Shown here: positions 49,461-60,629 of the stretch, piece after piece | Position numbering within the stretch: the first letter of the stretch is position 1 | Layout of the letters: each line of letters begins with the position of its first letter | Origin: Paragorgia papillata | Taxonomy: Eukaryota; Cnidaria; Anthozoa; Scleralcyonacea; Coralliidae | DNA: 64,000 nucleotides | Reading direction: 5' to 3' | Assembly (NCBI GenBank): GCA_035771165.1 | Contig: JAWNZC010000121.1 | Coordinates: 632,001 to 696,000, forward strand | The notes under the pieces: generated by a model | Databases searched by the model: none | Told to the model about the DNA's origin: nothing | What the model saw: only the letters and a program-made list of their open reading frames with translations | Position numbers and translations under genes: made by a program

Positions 49461-49532
49461 TTGGAAGAAAGCAACGACCTTGTTCTCGAGTCTGTAGTTG
49501 TATTTTCGCCAGATTTCTCTGTATCATTGTTA

Positions 49533-50091
49533 GGGGGTGATTACATGGACCGGGCTTGCCCCGTTAACCGGGCTGAGTTTACGAAACGATTACATGGAGC
49601 GGGCTAGCCCGGTAAGCCGGGATGAGTTTTGAATTGACGTGGATGATTTCAGGCCGAAATTCGCAATTACCAAGTAACTAAGGGCAAAGCTACATTAGTT
49701 TTACTTCAGTTTTACACTAATTAATTAGTCTATTATTTATGTCGACGCAATCTTTTGTAAGCCCATCGTTAATAAAAAGATTGTTATAGTCTTAGCTAAC
49801 TCACGAAGGCGTCTTCACGAAGACTAATTAATTTATTAAGTCTTCCGTGTGATCACGAAACACACGAACAACGTTTTGATGTTCTATTTCAGTTCATTTC
49901 AGCACTATTTATTCACACAGTCAAGCAAACGAACACGTATCGAAGCGAGTTCAACAGTTTTTCAGCCCGGTTTGCCGGGATGAAACGACTACATGGACAT
50001 TTTCATCTGAAACGTTGAAAAAACATACAATTTATATATATAGGACGTGGGCTAGGTTAACTGGTCCAGTTCGGTCCATGTAATCACCCCC
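49533..50091. mobile_element. PIF/Harbinger MITE, TTA target duplication
   Basis: Ends GGGGGTGATTACATGGACC and complement; TTA at 49530-49532 and 50092-50094. Inner motif CCGGGCTGAGTTTACG pairs with a second inverted set. The terminal sequence and 3-bp TTA duplication fit PIF/Harbinger. It splits the TSFM 3' repeats. Confidence 0.88.
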
Positions 50092-50239
50092 TTAGTGTGG
50101 ACTGAAAAGAGAATGTGGAAATGAGTAATAGTTATGGACAATAAAAGGAACTTTTACTGATTTTGAAAGAAAAAGAAATAATCACTTTGTTTCCGAGTCA
50201 CGGCGGGTTATAGCTACTGCATGTAATATGAATGCCTTT

Positions 50240-50920
50240 GTAGTGAGAACGCGGTTAAATTTGACAAAACATTACGTCTCGAAATACTGTCGGTTCGAGC
50301 GCAGCTCACATTTTCCTCTGATGAGGCCGAACCCCGCTCGAAACGTCAGTATTTCGTTATCAAAACTATTCTCAGCAGTTTACCACCTTTTCACTTTGCT
50401 CTATATGTAAAACACTGCCTGCACAGCACTCGACTTTTTACTCTGATGAAAGGCTCTGCTCGAAACGTCAGCATTTCGTTATCAAAACTATTCTCAGCAG
50501 TTTACCATCTTTTCACTTTGCTCTATCTAAAACACTGCCTGCACAGCACTCAACTTTTTACTCTGATGAAAGGCTCTGCTCGAAACGTCAGCATTTCGTT
50601 ATCAAAACTATTCTCAGCAGTTTACCACCTTTTCACTTTGCTCTATCTAAAACACTGCCTGCACAGCACTCGACTTTTTACTCTGATGAAGGGCGCTGCT
50701 TGAAAGGTCAGCATTTCGTTATCAAAACTATTCTCAGCAGTTTACCATCTTTTCACTTTGCTCTATCTAAAACACTGCCTGCACAGCACTCAACTTTTTA
50801 CTCTGATGAAGGTCTCTGCTTGAAAGGTCAGTATTTCGTTATCAAAACTATTCTCAGCAGTTTATACCACCTTTTCACTTTGCTCTATCTAAAACACTGT
50901 CTACGCAATACTCTACTTTT
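50240..50920. repeat. 120-bp tandem repeat with hammerhead-like core, five units
   Basis: CTCTGATGA occurs at 50316, 50441, 50561, 50681 and 50801. Each is followed 12-15 nt later by CTCGAAACGTC (units 1-3) or CTTGAAAGGTC (units 4-5), then by ATTTCGTTATCAAAACT. The plus strand thus has the CUGAUGA...GAAA order of a hammerhead ribozyme. ACG/CGT could form stem III, and TTTT/AAAA could form part of stem I. Stem II is weak. Whether it is active cannot be judged by eye. Confidence 0.6.
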
Positions 50921-51111
50921 GAACACTATTGACGCCATTGTCATAATTCTAATAATGCAATGAATTTAACGATTGGTTGAAGTGTTTTGCTTTGTTCATT
51001 ATCTAAAGCTTGAATTTATTCAAATCAACGATTAGAAATATATAACTTACACAATTAAAAAGTAACATTTTAAAGATTACAAAAACAATAGTCTTTACGG
51101 ATTTATGAACA

Positions 51112-51484
51112 TTAAGCCCCGCACAGACGACCAAGTTTTTCTTGACAAGTTCCTTGGTAACTTTCCTTGCTCGTGTGTACGATGAACACGTTTTTTTCAA
51201 ACAATTTTCCTTGACAAGTTATAATTGCTCGTGTGTACGGTTGGACAAGTTTTCCTTGACAGTAATGATCGCGTAATAAGCTTCGGAGATGAGTTGTCAA
51301 GTTTTCCTTGACGACTATACACACGAACAAATTTCCTTGTTCAAAAGCTGGCATGACCAGCTTTTGAACAAGGCTCCTTCTCAAGGAAAAACTTGTCAAT
51401 TCAGTGTGTCGTGCACACGAACAAATAAAACTTGTAAAGGAAAAACTTGTCAAGGAAAACTTGATCGTCTGTGCTGGGCTTTAC
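51112..51484. repeat. fold-back MITE (AAAGCCCAGCACAGACG family)
   Basis: Ends are inverted (TAAGCCCCGCACAGACGA left, TCGTCTGTGCTGGGCTTTA right). The body is built from repeated AAGTTTTCCTTGACAAG in both orientations around a central AAAAGCTGG/CCAGCTTTT hairpin. Confidence 0.75.
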
Positions 51485-51784
51485 AATGACTTAAGAACTT
51501 TATGAAATTAGATTAAAACATGCATTTCAAAAACTGATTTAAAGTTTTCAATGTCTTATATTCACATACAATAAACATGGTACCATACAAAATCGTTCAA
51601 GTTTTCTCGCTGTTCATTTAAAAAAAAATTACAGAAATGAATCGTCAGGATTAATTCTTTGACTTGTATCTTCTAGATAAATATAATTAAAAAAAAAAGA
51701 AGTTTGCAATTGCAAAACAAACTGAAATATCTCAACGGAGCAAGGAAACCAAAAACTGCAAAAGATGTTACTTTGTCATTTTAA

Positions 51785-52413
51785 GGTCTTCATTAAAGTT
51801 TGCATGCAGGGTCATTTCGGTAAAGCGCTCTGAATTTGTCAGAATTTATGCCAGAAAAACAAACTAGATATCGCTAGAAATCTATTAATTTGTAGAGTAT
51901 AAAGTGTTGTATTTGATTTTGCGATATACGCAAGCCAATAATAGTTGCAAATTTTTCAAGAAAAACCAAAGGACTTCATTCGGGGCGACTTAAGAACAAA
52001 GTGTTTTCGATTTTATTTATATTTATATTTTTTAAGTATTTTGCCCGAATGTTGGTCGAAAAACAGCATTTTCAAGTTTCAACTTTAGTCGTCAATAAAA
52101 TCAGCAAAACTTGACATATCAAAAAACGCTGACACCGTTTTGGTGGAAATTTATCTCAGAATTAAACGGCAAAAAAAAGATTTTGAACAAAATGAAACGC
52201 TTTTTACTTGAGTCACCTCGAGTGAAGTCCTCTGGTTTTAATTAAAAAATTCACAACTATTATTGGTTTGTGTTTATCGCAAAACTCCAAAGACACCAAT
52301 AGTATTCTACAAATTAATAGCTTTCTAATGATATCTATATTTTATTTTTGTGGCATAAATTCTGACGAATTGAGAGCGCTTTACCGAAATGACCCTGCAA
52401 ACCTTAACGAAGG
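51785..52413. repeat. fold-back MITE with GGTCATTTCGGTAAAGCG arms
   Basis: Long inverted arms of about 200 bp, from AAAGTTTGCATGCAGGGTCA to the complementary TGACCCTGCAAACCTT, including ATCTATTAATTTGTAGA with TCTACAAATTAATAG. The centre is AT-rich without coding content. Confidence 0.75.
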
Positions 52414-52980
52414 CCTTGTATATAAGTGTTCCTTCATATAAGATAGTCTTAAAATTTAAGCAGGATCTGAGCCACATCTGTCTTTAAGCGGGCTTAAAAT
52501 GTCCGTGTAAACAGATCGGCGTAAATTAATCGCGATTAGTTTGCACCACCTCAAGGAGGTGGATTAAACTGAGCACGATCAGTTAATCGCCGTCTAAACG
52601 CAACGGGATTGAAAAACGCTTGCTATTAATACGTTGTTATACGATAAAATGCTTTTTTTTCCCCTGCTGTAGAAGCTTCCATCTCGCTATTCTTTGTTCC
52701 TTTGTTTCTTTTAGCTATTACTCTTTCTCGTGTACCGATGTCTTCCGTTGTTCTTTGACGCACGCTACCCATACGAAGCTTCCAAAACCAAAAATATAGC
52801 TCGTCCGCCATGTTGAATAATGGTGTACGTGTTTTAGTAAGGGATTATTAAATGACCGTGTAAACGCACCAAGGTGGCGCTTAACTTAAGCGTGCTTAAA
52901 TTTTGACCGTGTAAACAGGGCTTTAGTTTTCGTTACATAGGCACTATAAATATTTTCAGACTATTTTCGAAAGGCTTCAC

Positions 52981-55940
52981 TTACAGTGCATAAATTCCAC
53001 AGCAAGTGAGGATTAGCAATACAACTGATATTCCAAGAAGGACAACAGCAACAGAAATTAAAATAATTACTGTGTCGTTGTAATCTTCGATGTCATTGTT
53101 ATCTAAATAGAAAATAGTTCAGCTGTTGTCAAATCATGTCAATCTTCTGCCCATAGACGAGTTCACAGTTACCGACACCATGTTCCAAAAGGGGGCAAAG
53201 AGCTTGGGGAGAGCGCGGTTTGGTGGGTCAAGACTGTTTCAGATCCGGTAGAGCACCAAACCAAAACACTAATCCTAACACTCAGCATGTGGGAATCCCA
53301 CTATATTTACATCATTAGTTTTGGTATATAGGTATTAGCAACCTCGTCCCCAGGGCCATTTGTGGGGGATGGGCCAAGATGGCGGCCAAAATCAAAATGG
53401 CGGGAACAAATAACACCGATGCCAAACGTTTTGCGCATGCGCGACGTCCGAGCTCGTCCTCAAAAAAAGAGCGGGAAAACACTGAAATATTTAGACTGGT
53501 CCGAGAGTCCGACACAAAAGTTAAAATTATAAGCATACTACCAAAAAGATAAGGTAGGTAATTTGTGCATGGCTTCTTTGTCAATATTGTAACATATTCT
53601 GAACAGTTACCCCTTCGTAATTTTCTTTACCCTTTCGTAATTTTCTTTACCCTTTTTTTAAAACACAAATGAATAGTCGAGTCTTACTTAGTCTTCGCTG
53701 TCTGGTTGTTTTGGCCCGGCTTCTCTTGATATTTATTCTAGAGAATTTACGCATGCGCAAACGTTTGGCAGCGGTGTTGGAACAAATGGCCCTGGCACTG
53801 GCACAGGCTGCAAAAAATGAGCCATATTTTGACTCAGTTTTGACTCGGACCCAGTCTTCACTAAGTTTATCGCGCCTAGTCAGGCTCAATTTTTTCTGAA
53901 TATTTAGTTCAGCTTGACTGACCCAAACTGAAAACAATCAAAACATTCATTTCCAAATACATTGTCGAATTATTAAAATAAATACACTTTTAATAAATAT
54001 CTGTAAATGCTTATTATTTATCATTTGCTTCACCGTTGTACCAAATTCGCAAGAAACTGGATTGCCGTTGTCTGGCCGGGGCCGCCTTGTTTTCGTGAGT
54101 TTTCTGTGGATTCAATTCAGCGTTTTGAAAAACATTTAGGCTTCGTTTAGTCGAGAATTCTTGTTTGAAAAAAGCCTGCTTCTCAGTGTCCAAACACGTA
54201 AATTCTGCCGTGTGTCGTACTTTCCTTTCGCAGCCAAAATACTTTTTGACTTTGTTCACCAAGTCTTTCGTTCGCCCGATTTAGTCCTGACCCACTGACC
54301 CGCGCTTGCCCCAGACTCTTTGCCCCCTTATGGAACATGGCGTCGGTAACTGTGAACTCGTCTATTAATGGCGAACAATGGATCGTTTTCACTCACGTGA
54401 AAGCCGTAAGCCCGGTTAGACGGGGTTAGTACTTGGATGGGTGACCGCTTGGGAATGACCCCGTTGTCGGGCTTGGACTCATGTGAGTAGAGTTGTAGTT
54501 GATCTCTTCTGTGCTTCGAGGGTTTTTCGCTGGGTTCTCCGGTTTTCCTCCCTCCATAAAATCAACACCTAACATCTTAGCTGTGATCCGTGGTCTGAAC
54601 TGTGTCGTTGGCGGCTGCTTGGAGCGCCTTTGCTATGCCTCGACACGGCCACGTTGATCTGCGTCCTTCGCAATTCAGCCACTGGCTGCAAGTAAGGATG
54701 ATTAGCCCCCAGTCCTTTATCCTGTCCTTTATCGTATAGATTGTTTTCAACTGACGTCACGGCGGCCATATTGCATGATGTACCGAAGCAATGAAATGGC
54801 AGCCATATTGGTATACCATATGAGGATTTAGCTATATTCTTATTCAAATATTTCGTATTGTTTTACCACCCTAATGGGACCACCGATCACGTGAGTGAAA
54901 ACGATCCATATAACAAAATCTTAAGTATTACATATTTATTAACATGTACAAATATTACTAATTTAAATATAGGCAATTTTTGTGGCTACACTTACTCGAG
55001 GTAGTAGTTGTCGTTGTTGCAGCTGAAAAATAATATAAAATTTTAGTTCAAGCAATTCAGTCATTATTGAATCTTGACACGTGGGCGGGGAGTAATGGGA
55101 AGAAAAAAATGTGGCGAAAAGGTAAATAATATAATGTATGTAAAGGCCTGGCCAAACGCTTTCAACATCGCATTCAACATTGTTGAACGATGTTGAATAA
55201 TGTTGAAAGCACGAGTGGCCAAATGAATTCAACATCGTTCAACATTCATGAATGACAATTAATTGAACGTGGCCTACCACAAAAGCTGGAATCGACAATA
55301 TCCCGCATGGCGCATGTCTCTGTTCAACAAAGTTGAATGAAATGTGGCCAAATGCGTTCAACACCTTTGAACATTTTGAGAACAATAGAAATGTTGAACG
55401 CGTGTTGAACGAAAATTTGAACATGTTCAAATTTCATTCAACATCATTCAACAACGTTCAACATCATTCAACAGGGTGGCCAAACGCTTTCAACATGTTG
55501 AATTCAACAATGTTGAACGATGTTGAATGAAATGTTGAAAGCGTTTGGCCAGGCCTTAAAAGACAGGAAAGTTTGGGAGAACTTAAAGTGATTAAGAAAA
55601 AAACATTCCGAATATTATTGTGGGACAGTGAACTTGGGTGGAGAAAAATATTAATATTAAAAAAATATTTATAGCCGTATAGCGTATACTATTTGCAAGT
55701 ACAGCTAGTTTATACTGTAGCTAAATGGAAAATGATTTCGCTCTTTCATGTAATCAACTGTACGAGTATAAAGCAAATGTATGCCACTACGAATCAGAAG
55801 GCAATTTTTCACGATATGGTTTCGTCCTATTAAAAACAAATAGTGAGCTTGTATTTACAAAAACAATTACCTTGAACTATTGTCCTTGAAACAAAGCAAG
55901 CCAAAATTCCAATAAATATACATAAACCTCGACCAAGCAT
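52981..55940 (-). CDS. small single-pass membrane protein from three mini-exons, unrecognised
   Basis: Exon 1 is 55871-55940: ATG, M-L-G-R-G-L-C-I-F-I-G-I-L-A-C-F signal peptide, donor CAAG|GTAATT. Exon 2 is the 27-nt 54996-55022: acceptor TTTTTCAG, A-T-T-T-T-T-T-S, donor CGA|GTAAGT. Exon 3 is 52981-53102: acceptor ATTTAG, N-N-N-D-I-E-D-Y-N-D-T-V, then I-I-L-I-S-V-A-V-V-L-L-G-I-S-V-V-L-L-I-L, then T-C-C-G-I-Y-A-L and TAA. The phases fit at both joins. The product is a 72-residue protein: cleaved signal, short mucin-like Thr run, acidic stalk, one transmembrane helix and a tiny tail. The TAA overlaps a possible donor (CT|GTAAGT at 52984), so a longer cytoplasmic tail from a further exon is possible. 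No family recognised. Confidence 0.65.
53153..54366. mobile_element. nested transposons in intron 2 of the small membrane gene
   Basis: The outer element has inverted ends TAGACGAGTTCACAGTTACC and complement (53153, 54366). Inside it, from about 53339 to 54290, is an inverted hAT relative of 27414-28254, starting CAACCTCGTCCCCAGGG. Inside that is a 367-bp element at 53412-53778 with inverted ends AACACCG(A/C)TGCCAAACGTTT and GGAACAAAT as a 9-bp flanking duplication (53403-53411, 53779-53787), Mutator-like. Order of arrival is outermost first. Confidence 0.75.
54379..54908. mobile_element. DNA transposon remnant with TGGATCGTTTTCACTCACGT ends
   Basis: Inverted ends TGGATCGTTTTCACTCACGT (left) and complement (right). 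It contains the second 5S-derived SINE. The interior at 54580-54880 shows no coding motif I recognise. Confidence 0.65.
54402..54573 (+). mobile_element. 5S rRNA-derived SINE (SINE3-like), copy 2
   Basis: GTAAGCCCGG, GTTAGTACTTGGATGGGTGA and CCGCTTGGGAATGACC form the 5S-like promoter head. The body (CATGTGAGTAGAGTT, CTGTGCTTCGAGGGTTTTTC, CCATAAAATCAACACC) matches the element at 1572-1790. Confidence 0.75.
55142..55558. repeat. fold-back MITE built of TTCAACAT repeats
   Basis: Ends AAGGCCTGGCCAAACGCTTT and complement. The interior is dense in TTCAACATCGTTCAACAT in both orientations with GTGGCCAAA interspersed. It lies in intron 1 of the small membrane gene. Confidence 0.8.
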
Positions 55941-58295
55941 AGTGGAAACTGAATTGAGAATAGCAAAATGAGTACAAAAATTGTCAGCTTTTTATAACAT
56001 CATACAATAATTTCAGAAACAACAAGACCAACTTGAAATAAACATCATATTCATTAATAATTCATGACGAAAATTCAAAAGAAATGAATGTTTAATCAGC
56101 ATCTTTAAATACGGATAAAACATTGATTAATAAAACACCAATGTTTTATCAAAGTTAATAGGCGCTAGTGGCTCAAATTCAGCTTTTTTCTGAGTTAAAA
56201 TTATCTTATTTAACCTTTTCTACGACTCTTAAACAAAGTGTTCATCATTTACACTTACAATTTGATAAGTAAGTTCGGCTCGCCATTGTAAATGCCCATA
56301 AAGATCGGCCGCTCATATTTTAACTATTACATAATAACAAGACGTCTAGGTCATGCTCGGGCTACTGGCAAGTACGTCGAGCTTGAATCGAAGGCTGAAT
56401 GTGGTGCATATACTTCACACTGGTGAACATATTTACGATCACGACAGTTGTCAGCCACATCTGATCGCTGTTTGACTACAAAGTCAGCCAGTCACTTTCA
56501 AAATCTACCAACAACGTGCAAGAACACCTTGATCAAAAGGCCAAGCTGTTCAACATTCACCTCTTAAACTCAATACTTTTGTTTTAAATGAAATTGGTGT
56601 CAAATCCACATAAAATAATGATTCTCCGGCAGTCACGAGCTGTAAGGCAATTGACACAAATCTTGAAGCAACAGCGAAACCAAGCCTATTTATAGTTTCA
56701 AGGCCGGCCTCATGTGAACACCCCTTAATGGAATGCCACGTCAAAACATTTGCGTTCGATTGAGTTCATATTCAAACTGAGTTTGAGTTGCTTCAAATTT
56801 CAAGCTGCTTTTCAAATGTGTACAAACTCATTAAGGGAAAGATTTAAATGTACAAACTTATTAAGGCAACCATGCAATTACGAACTGAATTCATGCTTTG
56901 TTGCGAAATTGTATTTGATTTTTGTCTGAGCACATAAGTGCTACTTAACTTAAACTACAATCGATTTAACCTAAATAAAGAAATCTGTAATACTTATGAA
57001 TTTATAAGGTTGTAAACAGTTAAGCACTTTACATAGTGTATTTGTTATGACTTTATCTCAAATAACAAGCTGCTTAAGAAAATTAAGGCGAGATACTGAT
57101 GTTAAGCCATATAATCAAACGAGAACGCAAGTCATCACAAGTTTGCAGTCAGAATTTCTGTGGCGGTCGTTCGAACTCCCCAAATTAACAAAATAAAGGT
57201 TTCATGAGTGTTTTAAACAAGTTTTAACTTTATCACGGTACATAATATTTTCGGGAAACTATTCAGAGCGGCTGGCTGAGATAGCGTGACTGCCAACTTG
57301 CGATGACTTGCGTTCTCGTTTGATTAGGGCTTTAAACCCTATAACGTTTTACTCGCACTAGCTAGCTGAAATCGTGGTGTCTGAAGGTCGTACCAACACA
57401 GCGGTGTGTATTTCTAAATTTGAACGCACTATGCCTGGTACTTAGTAAACTATTCTGTTTATCTGCACGAAACCAGAAGATTCACATCTATTATTTTGTG
57501 AAAATTCCCATTTTAAACCGAAATGCAAACATTATAACGTTTGAATTATCACGCAACATAAATAAGAACATTACCTTAGAATGAATACCTTGATAAACGA
57601 ATACCGGACCAGTTTATTGCGACAATATACGGAGCCAACTTCGGTTGTTTTCTCTTCAGGAATAAAAATCTGTAAGTAAACTTATTGTTTTGAAGATTCT
57701 GGAACAAACTTTCCGTGTCTCATGCCACGTTAAGTATTTTAATGTTCTCAAAAACATTCTTTACGTTAAATTTTTGCAAATCATTACACGGTTGGTGAAA
57801 CGTTGATTGAAATATAACAATGACAGCGTAGCAGGGGTCGTAAAAAGGCTTTAAGTTCTTTCCAAATATATATGCGTTCGTATGAGGTCGGCCTCAACTC
57901 GGACCAGCCTGAATTTTGCATTTCGGTTTTTGTTTACATGAGGCCGGCCTTGAAACTATATAGACTTGGTTTCGCTGCTACTTCAAGATTTGTATCCATT
58001 GCCTTACAGTTCGTGACCGCTGGAAAATAATTTTTTTATGTGGATTTGAAGCAAGCCATCTGACGTGATGGAAACAGAAGTACTATTACGAAGTATCGGA
58101 GAAAGATTTTTATCAACAATGTTGAGTAAATCTTTTGTCTTAATTATTTAAATTCTTGAAACTGTTCAAACTTATTTACGATCTTACATCTTAACCTAAC
58201 TTACAGGTCCTACATACTTTACTGAATGTTTACTATGTTCATAAAAATATCAAGAATGCATGGATTCTTTAACATGACTTTCCAGCCAAACGTTT
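55941..58295. other. region upstream of the small membrane gene to the methyltransferase pair
   Basis: Two inverted related segments (about 56607-56718 and 57935-58052, sharing GGCCGGCCTTGAAACTATA) may be ends of a 1.5-kb transposon. The AGCCxTAATC MITE (57105-57331) lies inside it. The right inverted arm of the methyltransferase duplication starts near 58080. At 55950-56600 and 57340-57900 I see nothing recognisable. Confidence 0.5.
57105..57331. repeat. MITE with AGCCxTAATCAAACGAG ends, copy 3
   Basis: Inverted ends AATCAAACGAGAACGCAAGT and complement. More diverged than the two block copies, and at an unrelated site. Confidence 0.75.
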
Positions 58296-59105
58296 TCAAT
58301 TCAGAAGGGGCATTTTTTCCCCCTTCTTGGCAATGATTTGATAGATGCTGGGCTCTAAAAGTGTAACTGTTCCATCTTTGTTGACAAACTTCGTTGCGAA
58401 TACTTTGCGTTTCTCGGGCAATACATGGCTTCCATCGAAATAATCTGAGACACAGTACCAGGTTAGAAAGTCATCCAGGGTCGAGAATGAGTGGGCAGTC
58501 GCATCGTATTCACTAGATAATATTACAAAGCCCGCTTTCTTAAGTAGTGACTCCGTGACCGATTTCTTCACGAACTGAACGGGTGGTTTGTTTCTTTCGA
58601 TCTCGTTATCAGGAAGCAGCTGAGAAGCCTCTGCCATAATCTCGGGATTCTTTTCCGCGCTTTGAATGGCTATTAGCCCACCCGGTTTCAAACATTTAAA
58701 TGCCGTTTTGACAAAGGCTTTTTTTTCTTGACTGGTGAGCCATTGGAAAACAAAATTACTGAAGTGTAAATCATAATATTCTTGGTTAAAATGAGGGAAC
58801 TGGCTTGTGCTTTGACCGAGAGTGAAGGACAGGTTTCTCTTAATGTGAGAATGATTTTCAACAGCAACCTTGATTCTCTCTTTATCAGGGTCTACACCAA
58901 CTACGTGTCCTTCTGTACCGACCTGGTACGCCATAAATGCTGTTAAGTCTCCAGTTCCACAACCCATATCCAGTATTTTTTCCCCTCCTTTCAAATCCAG
59001 CGACGTTAGAAGTCTTTTGCCACATTCTACTTGGAGTTCGTTGGTTTCAGAGTATTTCTCGGCGATATGTTTGTAGTCACGGTGCTTCGCTAAAGCGGAG
59101 GCCAT
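58296..59105 (-). CDS. class I SAM-dependent methyltransferase, copy 1
   Basis: An intact 269-codon single-exon gene starting M-A-S-A-L-A-K-H-R-D-Y. Motif I is I-L-D-M-G-C-G-T-G-D at about residues 44-53, with acidic V-V-G-V-D-P-D after it (about 73-79). Motif II region is Y-Y-D-L-H-F-S-N-F-V-F-Q-W-L, and motif III is C-L-K-P-G-G-L-I-A-I-Q. The size and the F-Q-W motif resemble the BioC / juvenile-hormone-acid methyltransferase-like group of small-molecule methyltransferases; the substrate cannot be predicted. Likely cytosolic. It faces copy 2 head to head across 1.5 kb, and the two share UTRs, so they arose by inverted duplication. It differs from copy 2 at 13 of 269 residues. Confidence 0.93.
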   Translation of the reverse strand: MASALAKHRDYKHIAEKYSETNELQVECGKRLLTSLDLKGGEKILDMGCGTGDLTAFMAYQVGTEGHVVGVDPDKERIKVAVENHSHIKRNLSFTLGQSTSQFPHFNQEYYDLHFSNFVFQWLTSQEKKAFVKTAFKCLKPGGLIAIQSAEKNPEIMAEASQLLPDNEIERNKPPVQFVKKSVTESLLKKAGFVILSSEYDATAHSFSTLDDFLTWYCVSDYFDGSHVLPEKRKVFATKFVNKDGTVTLLEPSIYQIIAKKGEKMPLLN

Positions 59106-60356
59106 TTCGGATTGAACTGTTCCAAACTATGAGTCTTAAAACTGAACTAATTGCCTGTTAAACTTCCTTTTTCGGCATTTAATAGATTAGCTTATCAACC
59201 GCGCTTTTCTGTTCGTACGTAACAGACGTTTCTCTCTGACGAAGGGCCTTCGCTCGAAACGTTAGACTCATATACGTTCTTTGTTTCGGCAGTATACCAA
59301 ACCCTATACTTATATATATATATATATATATAACAAGATTCCATTTTGCCGTTGTCTGTTCAGTTATAGATGCACAGATGACGTCACAACACGGTAAGAA
59401 CAAAAAAGTGGCCCACGAGACGTAGTCGAGTGGGTCATTGATGTTCTTACCACGTTGTGAAAAACAAGCAATATGATTGGTTCGTGACATTGGAGTGGCG
59501 ATTTTCATTGGTTCACAGCAATCAGAACAAGTTGTGACGAAATCCCTGCATCTGTCCAGTAATAGATCATGGCTCTCGACCAATAAATCGAAAACGTGCA
59601 AAACATTTAGCTTATATATATATTTATTGATATTCACTTAAAACTGATTATACATTGCTACTTAAAGTTTCATGCCCGTAGGCAATCTTCAGGCAATAGT
59701 GGAATGTATATATATCATACTAGGTACGTGCATCTGCAGTTTGTAGGCAGGTAATGCACTTTGTAAGTACGTAATGCATTTTGTAGATACGTGCATCGGT
59801 AGTACAGTGTATTCTGGTTCCAGTACATTTTATCATGTAAATGGAAGATAGGGGGGCTTCCCTGGTATAGGCTGGTCCTCTCAATATCGCTCAGTTTTGA
59901 TGTTAAAGCAATTCAATTTATATAATTCACAAGTTATTAAAGTCTTCTAAGCGATGTTATCTAAAGCTGAAGGTTAAGGCGGCATCTGACTGATCTGCCA
60001 ACCTGAGGTTTAAAAGTAAACCGGACAAGTGTGTTTCAGTGTTTAACTTGCCCAATCAAAATTTGCATTGCTTAAAGGCAAAACACTGTGCAATCCAACC
60101 AAGGTAAATTCACCCTAATCTTAAACTTGACCATAGTCTATGGTTTGGGTTGGGATGAGGGTTAGGATTACGTTAAGGGTGGTTGCCTGTAGTCGAGTCA
60201 GGCCTGAGATTCAGTTCACCCTGGCCTAATCTCAGCACAACGTGGTAAGAACAAAAACGTTGCCCACGAGACGTAGTCGAGTGGGTCATTAATGTTCTTA
60301 CCACGTTGTGACGTCCTCTGTGCATCTATAACTGAACAAACAACGGCAAAATGGAA

Positions 60357-60406
<50 letters not shown>

Positions 60407-60629
60407 TATATATATCGAAATATAAGTGTAGGGTTTGGTATACTGCCGAAACAGGGAACGTATAGGAGTCTAACGTTTCGAGCGAAGGCCCTTCGTTAGA
60501 GAGAAACGTCTGTTACGTGCGAACAGAAAAGCGCGGTTGATAAGCTAATCTATTAAATGCCGAAAAAGGAAGTTTAACAGGCAATTAGCTCAGTTTTAAG
60601 ACTCATAGTTTGGAACAGTTCAATCCGAA
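59106..60629. other. head-to-head intergenic region with inverted repeats and (TA)n tracts
   Basis: The first and last roughly 200 bp are inverted copies, including TGACGAAGGGCCTTCGCTCG and GGTTTGGTATACTGCCGAAAC (right arm). Both sides then meet a (TA)n tract (59310-59332, 60359-60410) and a half or whole TAGATTCCATTTT-type MITE (59333-59465, 60235-60360). The middle (59600-60230) is single-copy in this window and without coding motifs. A shared promoter for both methyltransferases would have to lie in the two arms. Confidence 0.75.

Larger units (their letters stand above)
49150..52980. other. TSFM downstream region
   Basis: Holds partial copies of the TSFM 3' end, a Harbinger MITE, a 120-bp tandem repeat, two large fold-backs and a transposon remnant at about 52480-52925. 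That remnant has repeated CCGTGTAAAC motifs and a 61-codon minus-strand frame of unknown meaning (52626-52811). No intact gene is seen. Confidence 0.6.

Noticed and set aside
52626..52811. 61-codon minus-strand frame M-A-D-E-L-Y-F-W-F-W
   Set aside because: It lies inside a probable transposon remnant. It could be a start exon of a transposon gene, but I see no motif or partner exon.
58870..59161. Antisense frames over the methyltransferases (also 60574-61007)
   Set aside because: Shadows of the coding strand, which shows complete methyltransferase motifs.
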